Part shown: positions 1 to 9,235 of the stretch, piece after piece
Position numbering within the stretch: the first letter of the stretch is position 1
Layout: every line of letters begins with the position of its first letter
NCBI GenBank assembly: GCA_019420085.1
Contig: JAHZHV010000077.1
Location: 1 to 9,235, forward strand
From: Christensenella sp.
Lineage (GTDB): Bacteria > Bacillota > Clostridia > Christensenellales > Maliibacteriaceae
Direction: 5' to 3'
DNA: 9,235 bases
Program-made: the position numbers and the translations under genes
The notes under the pieces: model-generated
What the model saw: only the letters and a program-made list of their open reading frames with translations
Told to the model about the DNA's origin: nothing
Databases searched by the model: none

Positions 1-52
1 TCGTGCCGATATTGACATGCGGCTTCGTGCGTTCAAATTTTGCCTTCGCCAT
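1..52 (-). CDS. tuf: Elongation factor Tu, N-terminal fragment (runs off the window)
   Basis: EF-Tu is the cytoplasmic GTPase that delivers aminoacyl-tRNA to the ribosomal A site. Only 17 codons are visible, reading MAKAKFERTKPHVNIGT, which is the characteristic start of bacterial EF-Tu just before the P-loop (GHVDHGKT in the family, outside the window). The ATG at 52..50 follows AAAGGAG at 67..61 with an 8-nt spacer. The gene begins 56 nt after the fusA stop, and I see no promoter or convincing terminator between them, so it should be the last visible cistron of the rpsL-rpsG-fusA-tuf operon. The remainder lies beyond the left edge. Identification is firm because both the peptide and its position after fusA agree; nothing can be said about the rest of the protein. 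Confidence 0.95.
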   Translation of the reverse strand, partial: MAKAKFERTKPHVNIGT

Positions 53-108
53 TTTTCTTTCTCCTTTGTTTGGTGCCTTAGGCAGTTATGAATGGTCAAA
101 ACCCGCTG

Positions 109-2187
109 TTACTCGCCGTGGCCAACGAGCTTATTGGCGATGCCCTGCGGAACGGGCTGATAGTGTGAAAACTGCATCGTAAAGGTTGCACGACCATGCG
201 TGCGGCTGCGCAGATCCGTCGCATAGCCAAACATCTCGGCAAGCGGAACCATTGCGTGAATGATCTGAGCAGAGCCGCGAAGCTCTGTGCCTTCAATCTG
301 TCCACGACGCGCAGTCAAATTGCCCATGACATCACCCATGAATTCATCGGGCAGAACAACCTCAACCTTCATGGTGGGCTCCAGAAGCGTCATGCCGCTC
401 TTTTCCATTGCAGCCTTGAAGGCCATGGAACCGGCAACTTTAAACGCCATTTCATTGGAGTCAACTTCGTGATACGATCCATCCAGCAGGGTTGCCTTGA
501 AGTCAACAACCTCAAAGCCGCCCATCAGGCCGCTCTTTGCCGCTTCACGAATGCCCTCGCAAATCGGCTGGACGTATTCCTTGGGAACCGTACCACCGAC
601 GACCTTGCTTTCGAAGGTATAACCGCTGCCCGGTTCCGTAGGCTCAAAGTCAACGATACAATGACCATACTGGCCATGACCGCCGCTTTGACGGACAAAC
701 CGGCCTTCCGCACGGCTGACCGCACGGCGCAGCGTCTCACGATAGGCAACCTGCGGATTACCGACGGTGGCCTCCACCTTAAACTCGCGCAGCAGACGGT
801 CTACGATAATCTCCAAATGCAGTTCGCCCATGCCGGCGATGATCGTCTGGCCGGTTTCTGCGTTGGTAAAGGTCTTGAATGTCGGATCCTCTTCAGCCAG
901 GCGCACCAATGCCATGGACATCTTCTCCTGTCCGGCCTTGGTTTTGGGCTCAATCGCGACCTGGATAACCGGATCCGGGAACTCCATGGACTCCAGAATG
1001 ACCTGGTCGTTCTCATTGCAAAGCGTGTCGCCCGTGCCGGTCTCCTTCAGGCCGACCATTGCGGCAATATCGCCCGCGCGAACCTCGTCGACGTCCTCGC
1101 GGTGATTGGCATGCATCAACAAAATGCGGCCTACGCGCTCACGTTTGCCCTTGGTGGAGTTGTAGATATAGGAACCATTCTTCAAAACACCGGAATAGAC
1201 ACGGAAGAACGCCAGCTTGCCAACAAACGGATCGGCAACGATCTTAAACGCCAGCGCCGAGAAGGGTTCATCGTCGCTTGCATGACGGACGATCTCCTTT
1301 TCCGGATCATGGACGTCATGGCCAACGACCGCAGGCACATCCAGCGGCGACGGCAGGAAATCCACAACTGCATCCAAAAGCTTTTGCACGCCTTTATTGC
1401 GGTATGACGTACCGCACAGTACGGGCACGAACTCACCGGCAATCGTTGCACGGCGAATCGCAGCGATGATCTTATCCTTGGGGATGTCCTCTCCTTCAAG
1501 GTACATCTCCATGATCTCCTCATCAAAATCGCTGATTGCCTCAAGCATCTGCGAGCGGTACTCCTCTGCCTTTTCCTGCATGTCCTCAGGAATCGGCAGG
1601 ATACGCATGTCCGAACCGGTTTCGTCGAAATACTGCACCGAATCCATATCGATCAGATCGATAAGACCGATAAAGCTGTCCTCCTGACCGATGGGCAGCT
1701 GAATGGGCACGGCATTTGCGCCGAGGCGCTCATGCATCATGTCCACGACGCGATAAAAATCTGCGCCGATTACGTCCATTTTATTGACGTAAGCAAGCCG
1801 CGGCACACCGTATTTGGTGGCCTGATGCCACACCGTTTCGCTCTGAGGCTCCACGCCGCCCTTGGCGCAGAATACAGCGACCGCACCGTCCAGCACGCGG
1901 AGAGAGCGCTCTACCTCGACGGTAAAGTCGACATGTCCGGGCGTATCGATAATATTGATGCGATGATCGCGCCACATAGCAGTTGTGGCTGCAGAAGTAA
2001 TGGTAATGCCACGCTCCTGCTCCTGAACCATCCAGTCCATCGTCGCAGCGCCCTCATGGGTTTCACCCATGCGATGCACACGCCCCGTATAGTAGAGGAT
2101 GCGTTCCGTCGTCGTCGTCTTGCCCGCGTCGATATGCGCCATAATCCCGATATTGCGGATCAAATCAAGTGGAATTTGTCTTGACAT
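109..2187 (-). CDS. fusA: Elongation factor G, ribosomal translocase GTPase
   Basis: EF-G drives GTP-dependent translocation of tRNA and mRNA and, with RRF, recycles ribosomes. The 692-residue product has the usual family length. GTPase motifs are visible in order: P-loop AHIDAGKT (17-24), switch I RGITITSA (59-66), DTPGH (81-85) with catalytic His85, NKMD (135-138), and a G5-like GTS (259-261). Domain II follows, then domain III with [10 protein letters not shown] (451-460), where fusidic-acid-site residues cluster in the family. Domain IV carries the tip loop SYHEVDS (571-577), which enters the decoding centre. The C-terminal part includes [15 protein letters not shown] (617-631). The ATG at 2187 is set by AAAGGAGGG at 2202..2194, 6 nt upstream. 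The stop is TAA. It sits between rpsG and tuf in the classic str order. No domain is missing and I see no sign of a ribosome-protection (Tet) paralogue. Confidence 0.98.
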   Translation of the reverse strand: MSRQIPLDLIRNIGIMAHIDAGKTTTTERILYYTGRVHRMGETHEGAATMDWMVQEQERGITITSAATTAMWRDHRINIIDTPGHVDFTVEVERSLRVLDGAVAVFCAKGGVEPQSETVWHQATKYGVPRLAYVNKMDVIGADFYRVVDMMHERLGANAVPIQLPIGQEDSFIGLIDLIDMDSVQYFDETGSDMRILPIPEDMQEKAEEYRSQMLEAISDFDEEIMEMYLEGEDIPKDKIIAAIRRATIAGEFVPVLCGTSYRNKGVQKLLDAVVDFLPSPLDVPAVVGHDVHDPEKEIVRHASDDEPFSALAFKIVADPFVGKLAFFRVYSGVLKNGSYIYNSTKGKRERVGRILLMHANHREDVDEVRAGDIAAMVGLKETGTGDTLCNENDQVILESMEFPDPVIQVAIEPKTKAGQEKMSMALVRLAEEDPTFKTFTNAETGQTIIAGMGELHLEIIVDRLLREFKVEATVGNPQVAYRETLRRAVSRAEGRFVRQSGGHGQYGHCIVDFEPTEPGSGYTFESKVVGGTVPKEYVQPICEGIREAAKSGLMGGFEVVDFKATLLDGSYHEVDSNEMAFKVAGSMAFKAAMEKSGMTLLEPTMKVEVVLPDEFMGDVMGNLTARRGQIEGTELRGSAQIIHAMVPLAEMFGYATDLRSRTHGRATFTMQFSHYQPVPQGIANKLVGHGE

Positions 2188-2204
2188 GGCTGTCCCTCCT
2201 TTCC

Positions 2205-2231
2205 GGGCGGCGCAGACAGGCGCTGCCGCCC
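2205..2231 (-). promoter_or_regulatory. GC-rich hairpin abutting the fusA ribosome binding site
   Basis: Arms GGGCGGC (2205-2211) and GCCGCCC (2225-2231) are perfect 7-bp inverted repeats with a 13-nt centre that can add two pairs past a bulge. In the minus-strand RNA the stem ends two to three bases before AAAGGAGGG. It could influence access of ribosomes to the fusA start or protect a processed 5' end. The function is inferred from position only. Confidence 0.4.
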
Positions 2232-2245
2232 CAAATCAGACAGGC
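2213..2245. repeat. Short direct repeat CAGACAGGC
   Basis: CAGACAGGC occurs at 2213-2221 and again at 2237-2245, 24 bp apart, in the rpsG-fusA gap. In the RNA each copy contains CUGUC, complementary to GACAG (2194..2190), which lies between the fusA Shine-Dalgarno core and its ATG. The repeat itself is certain; any pairing role is speculative. Confidence 0.5.
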
Positions 2246-2250
2246 CAAAA

Positions 2251-2267
2251 GCAGGGCAAAGCCCTGC
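2251..2267 (-). terminator. Terminator-like or attenuator hairpin between rpsG and fusA
   Basis: GCAGGGC and GCCCTGC form a perfect 7-bp stem with a 3-nt loop. On the minus strand it is followed directly by TTTT and then GG. The short U tract argues for a weak or partial terminator, or a pause or processing site, rather than a full stop, because fusA and tuf must be expressed and no good promoter is visible after it. Confidence 0.35.
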
Positions 2268-2315
2268 GGTTGACCGTTTATTGTAGTTTTTAACAATTTT
2301 TCCCTGCGCAAGCGC

Positions 2316-2786
2316 TTACCAGCGGAAGTGCGCAAATGCCTTGTTCGCCTCGGCCATGCGGTGCACGTCTTCCTTGCGCTTGACCGTGTTACCGGTATTG
2401 TTGGCGGCGTCCATGATCTCGGCAGCAAGGCGCTCCATCATCGTGCGCTCACCGCGATTGCGGGAAAAGTCCACCAGCCAGCGAAGCGCCAGCGTCTGAC
2501 GACGCTCGGGGCGAATTTCCAGAGGTACCTGGTAGTTCTGACCACCGACACGACGAGACTTGGTCTCCAAAACGGGCAGGATATTGTTCAGGCAGGCCTC
2601 AAACACTTCCATGGCGGGCTTGCCGGTACGATTTTCAATCAGCTCAAAGGCCTCGTAGCAGATGCGCTGTGCAGTGCCGCGCTTGCCGTCGAGCATGACG
2701 TTATTGATCAGTTTGGTCACGATTGTGTTGCCGTAGATCGGATCGGGCAGCACTTCGCGCTTGGGTACATTACCGCGTCTGGGCAC
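2316..2786 (-). CDS. rpsG: 30S ribosomal protein S7
   Basis: S7 nucleates assembly of the 3' major (head) domain of 16S rRNA and lines the E-site mRNA exit channel. The 156-residue product matches the usual bacterial length. It opens with the typical [19 protein letters not shown] and carries the conserved basic core with [12 protein letters not shown] (77-88), [13 protein letters not shown] (92-104) and the terminal FAHFRW. The start is GTG at 2786, fixed by AGAAGGAGG at 2803..2795 with an 8-nt spacer and by family alignment at the N-terminus; no better ATG exists. The stop is TAA. It lies 207 nt after rpsL and 128 nt before fusA. In E. coli S7 represses its own operon by binding the rpsL-rpsG spacer, and the long spacer here is a candidate for the same control. 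Confidence 0.98.
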   Translation of the reverse strand: MPRRGNVPKREVLPDPIYGNTIVTKLINNVMLDGKRGTAQRICYEAFELIENRTGKPAMEVFEACLNNILPVLETKSRRVGGQNYQVPLEIRPERRQTLALRWLVDFSRNRGERTMMERLAAEIMDAANNTGNTVKRKEDVHRMAEANKAFAHFRW

Positions 2787-2794
2787 AACAGTCC

Positions 2795-2803
2795 CCTCCT
2801 TCT
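2795..2803 (-). promoter_or_regulatory. Ribosome binding site of rpsG (fixes the GTG start)
   Basis: AGAAGGAGG, a near-perfect anti-Shine-Dalgarno complement, ends 8 nt before the GTG at 2786..2784. This supports GTG as the true initiation codon. Confidence 0.85.
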
Positions 2804-2844
2804 TTTATGCGTGATACATTCGTCGATCTGGTAACAGAGAATAT

Positions 2845-2937
2845 CCTTTTCAAGCGCTGCATACCACATGCAAACCACAAACATGCTTCCATCGTCCGCG
2901 CGCAACTCCCGACGCGTCCCATCCGCGGGTCGCAGAC
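2845..2937 (-). promoter_or_regulatory. Candidate S7 translational operator resembling 16S rRNA (rpsL-rpsG spacer)
   Basis: The 207-nt spacer (2787..2993) holds no supported gene or promoter. Read as RNA on the minus strand, 2894..2845 contains in order UGGA, GCAUG, UGGUUU, AUGCA, CGC and GAA. This is the same series, with small gaps, as 16S rRNA helices 29-31 (about E. coli 940-976, recalled from memory), part of the S7-binding head domain. Just upstream, GUCUGCG (2937..2931) and CGCGGAU (2927..2921) can form a 7-bp hairpin with two G-U pairs and an ACC loop; CGCGGAU also occurs in many 16S rRNAs near helix 43. A further small hairpin, TGCAT/ATGCA, lies at 2858-2872. In E. coli this spacer is the S7 autoregulatory site and resembles rRNA. 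That this segment binds S7 is inference. Confidence 0.5.
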
Positions 2938-2993
2938 AAAGAAAGTGTGTTCAGGCTGCTTTTGGCATACAAATCAAGCGCAAAAAATCCGCT

Positions 2994-3371
2994 TCAGGAC
3001 TTCTTGGGCTTCTTAGCGCCGTAAAGGCTTCTGGCCTGGCGACGATTGGCCACGCCTGCGGTATCAAGCGCACCGCGAATGATATGATAGCGGACGCCGG
3101 GCAGATCCTTGACACGGCCGCCACGGATCAGAACCACGGAGTGCTCCTGAAGATTATGGCCAATGCCGGGGATGTAAGCCGTACCTTCCTCAAGGTTGGT
3201 CAGGCGCACACGGGCAATTTTCCGAAGTGCGGAATTGGGCTTTTTGGGCGTCATCGTACGGACTGCAAGGCACACGCCGCGCTTTTGGGGGCACTGCTGC
3301 AGGATCGGCACGTTGGATTTGTACACGACCTTCTCCCTGCCCTTGCGGATCAGCTGGTTAATAGTGGGCAC
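2994..3371 (-). CDS. rpsL: 30S ribosomal protein S12
   Basis: S12 sits at the decoding centre of the 30S subunit and helps control tRNA selection fidelity; it is the classic streptomycin-resistance target. The 125-residue protein starts [13 protein letters not shown] and contains CPQKRGVC (27-34), [11 protein letters not shown] (41-51) and [13 protein letters not shown] (84-96). Lys43 and Lys88 are the ancestral residues associated with streptomycin sensitivity, and Asp89 is the position beta-methylthiolated by RimO in many bacteria. The tail GAKKPKKS is basic as expected. The start is GTG at 3371, with the Shine-Dalgarno AAGGAGGTG at 3388..3380. The stop is TGA. It is the first gene of the str block, 226 nt after rpoC, and has its own promoter in that gap. 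The L7Ae-like gene often found just upstream in Bacillota is absent. Confidence 0.98.
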   Translation of the reverse strand: MPTINQLIRKGREKVVYKSNVPILQQCPQKRGVCLAVRTMTPKKPNSALRKIARVRLTNLEEGTAYIPGIGHNLQEHSVVLIRGGRVKDLPGVRYHIIRGALDTAGVANRRQARSLYGAKKPKKS

Positions 3372-3379
3372 GCGCGCTC

Positions 3380-3388
3380 CACCTCCTT
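3380..3388 (-). promoter_or_regulatory. Ribosome binding site of rpsL (full anti-SD complement, fixes the GTG start)
   Basis: AAGGAGGTG is complementary to nine bases at the 16S rRNA 3' end. It ends 8 nt before the GTG at 3371..3369; the GGAGG core is 10 nt away. The UTR segment UCCUUCU (3446..3440) is perfectly complementary to AGAAGGA (3390..3384) and could mask this site. Confidence 0.85.
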
Positions 3389-3462
3389 CTAAATACTTGT
3401 AAAGGATGTATGTCGATCATCTCTCCTCGCAACCCAATGAGAAGGACACCGGCAAGTATGTT

Positions 3463-3482
3463 TTCCCGGGCAAAGCCGGGAA
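3463..3482 (-). other. RNA hairpin in the rpsL leader
   Basis: TTCCCGG (3463-3469) and CCGGGAA (3476-3482) form a perfect 7-bp stem with a 6-nt loop. No U tract follows on the minus strand, so it is not an intrinsic terminator. It shares the 10-mer GGGCAAAGCC with the hairpin at 2251-2267. Confidence 0.5.
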
Positions 3483-3488
3483 GATTCT

Positions 3489-3514
3489 TTCATGCCGTCA
3501 GAATCCGGCATGAA
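3489..3514 (-). other. Nine-bp RNA hairpin in the rpsL leader with an alternative partner
   Basis: TTCATGCCG (3489-3497) and CGGCATGAA (3506-3514) form a perfect 9-bp stem around an 8-nt loop. The loop bases AGAATC (3500-3505) are perfectly complementary to the flanking GATTCT (3483-3488). With no linker this cannot easily be a pseudoknot, so a competing hairpin is more plausible. Confidence 0.5.
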
Positions 3515-3534
3515 GGGATAACCTGCCGACGGCA

Positions 3535-3563
3535 GACACGCTTTGTATTATAACAAGCGTGTC
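3535..3563. promoter_or_regulatory. Operator-like perfect inverted repeat bracketing the -10 box
   Basis: GACACGCTT (3535-3543) and AAGCGTGTC (3555-3563) are perfect 9-bp inverted repeats separated by 11 bp. The arm centres are 20 bp apart, close to two helical turns, and the -10 hexamer (3547-3552) lies between the arms. One arm lies in the -35/-10 spacer and the other over the expected transcription start. This geometry suits a dimeric repressor, though in read-through rpoC mRNA the same repeat would fold as a hairpin. No specific regulator can be named. Confidence 0.5.
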
Positions 3564-3575
3564 AAATGCTGTCAA
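3547..3575 (-). promoter_or_regulatory. Consensus sigma-A/sigma-70 promoter for rpsL-rpsG-fusA-tuf
   Basis: On the minus strand TTGACA (3575..3570) is followed after exactly 17 nt by TATAAT (3552..3547). Both hexamers match the consensus fully, and TG one base upstream of the -10 (TGTTATAAT) makes it an extended -10 element. The promoter lies wholly in the gap after the rpoC stop, with transcription expected to start near 3541-3539. It gives the str genes expression independent of rpoBC. Confidence 0.85.
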
Positions 3576-3597
3576 CAAGGCAATCTTCATCGTTTTG

Positions 3598-7221
<3,624 letters not shown>

Positions 7222-7231
7222 CTGTTTTTCG

Positions 7232-7239
7232 CTCCCTTC
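7232..7239 (-). promoter_or_regulatory. Ribosome binding site of rpoC (supports the TTG start)
   Basis: GAAGGGAG ends 10 nt before TTG at 7221..7219. The spacer is slightly long, but there is no competing purine-rich element ahead of the downstream ATG at 7194..7192. Confidence 0.7.
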
Positions 7240-7249
7240 GTTATGCCGC

Positions 7250-7267
7250 GCGCGTCACAGGACGCGC
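7250..7267 (-). other. Hairpin upstream of the rpoC ribosome binding site
   Basis: GCGCGTC (7250-7256) and GACGCGC (7261-7267) form a perfect 7-bp stem with a 4-nt loop, ending 10 nt before GAAGGGAG. No U tract follows. It may be a processing or translation-modulating element; the function is unknown. Confidence 0.45.
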
Positions 7268-7274
7268 AAAACCC

Positions 7275-7300
7275 CCGGTCAGGCGCATCGGCGCCGCCGG
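7275..7300 (-). other. Compound hairpin in the rpoB-rpoC gap
   Basis: GGCGC (7282-7286) and GCGCC (7291-7295) pair around a 4-nt loop, extended past small bulges by CCGG (7275-7278) with CCGG (7297-7300). On the minus strand GGG and a short TTTT run follow. This is too weak for a terminator and rpoC must be transcribed through it, so attenuation or RNA processing is the likelier role. Confidence 0.35.
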
Positions 7301-7325
7301 ATACCTCATTCGCAAAGACGGCGAA

Positions 7326-9235
<1,910 letters not shown>

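Larger units (their letters stand above)
3372..3541 (-). promoter_or_regulatory. Structured 5' leader of rpsL
   Basis: If transcription starts about 7 nt after the -10 box, the rpsL mRNA has a leader of about 170 nt. It contains a tight inverted repeat CTGCC/GGCAG (3523-3535) and two strong hairpins (3489-3514 and 3463-3482). A long-range complement AUACUUG (3459..3453) with CAAGUAU (3399..3393) closes a loop just ahead of the ribosome binding site. UCCUUCU (3446..3440) is complementary to AGAAGGA (3390..3384), overlapping the Shine-Dalgarno. The two pairings interleave, so they would form a pseudoknot or act as alternatives. I recognise no known riboswitch or ribosomal-protein leader family; a translational control role is inference. 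Confidence 0.45.

Noticed and set aside
74..84. Small palindrome TGCCT/AGGCA in the fusA-tuf gap, considered as a terminator or attenuator
   Set aside because: The stem would be about 4 bp with a 3-nt loop and no U tract.
2270..2300. TACAAT in the AT-rich part of the rpsG-fusA gap, considered as the -10 box of a fusA promoter
   Set aside because: No -35-like hexamer lies 16-18 nt upstream; the nearest TTG-containing candidate is 20 nt away and matches poorly.
2717..2905. A 62-codon minus-strand frame from TTG at 2905 that overlaps the rpsG start
   Set aside because: There is no properly spaced ribosome binding site, it overlaps rpsG out of frame, and its translation is not recognisable.
2976..2994. 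AAGCG/CGCTT hairpin with T6 near the rpsL stop, considered as a terminator
   Set aside because: The stem is only 5 bp and the T run lies inside the loop on the minus strand, not after the stem.
3389..3511. A 40-codon minus-strand upstream ORF in the rpsL leader, ATG at 3511 and TAG overlapping the start of the rpsL Shine-Dalgarno region
   Set aside because: It has no Shine-Dalgarno, its start lies in a 9-bp stem, and an open frame of this length is expected fairly often by chance. Its ending at the ribosome binding site is suggestive of coupling but not enough to call it.

Overview
The window is a stretch of core information-processing genes, all transcribed from the minus strand. In transcription order (right to left on the given strand) it holds the 3' part of rpoB, complete rpoC, rpsL, rpsG and fusA, and the first 17 codons of tuf. 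These encode RNA polymerase beta and beta', ribosomal proteins S12 and S7, elongation factor G and elongation factor Tu. I see no mobile element, CRISPR array, tRNA, rRNA or accessory cassette, and no plus-strand gene that I would support.

The organism looks like a Gram-positive-type bacterium, most likely a Clostridia-like member of Bacillota with a slightly GC-rich genome. The reasons are these. rpoBC is joined directly to the str operon. RpoC (1207 aa) and RpoB lack the large lineage-specific insertions of gammaproteobacteria. EF-G, S7 and S12 have the compact lengths usual in this group. Every start that can be judged has a purine-rich Shine-Dalgarno element, three of the five starts are GTG or TTG, and RpoB ends in a long acidic tail. 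The L7Ae-like gene (rplGB/ybxF) that often lies between rpoC and rpsL in Bacillota is absent. Placement below phylum is inference.

Layout: tuf 5' end (1..52), a 56-nt gap, fusA (109..2187), a 128-nt gap with two GC-rich hairpins, rpsG (2316..2786), a 207-nt gap, rpsL (2994..3371), a 226-nt gap, rpoC (3598..7221), a 104-nt gap with tandem hairpins, rpoB (7326..9235, 5' end outside). No gap exceeds 300 nt.

The most interesting material is in the gaps. Downstream of rpoC lies a perfect TTGACA / 17 nt / TATAAT promoter with an extended -10, so rpsL-rpsG-fusA-tuf can be transcribed separately from rpoBC. A perfect 9-bp inverted repeat brackets the -10 box like an operator. The transcript from this promoter has a leader of about 170 nt with two strong hairpins and a 7-nt segment perfectly complementary to the rpsL Shine-Dalgarno region. 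The rpsL-rpsG gap, where E. coli has its S7 autoregulatory site, contains a segment that resembles the helix 29-31 strand of 16S rRNA, part of the S7-binding domain. This is a candidate rRNA-mimicking translational operator.

Together the genes supply the transcription core and key parts of the translation machinery: decoding-centre protein S12, 30S head organiser S7, translocase EF-G and aminoacyl-tRNA carrier EF-Tu.
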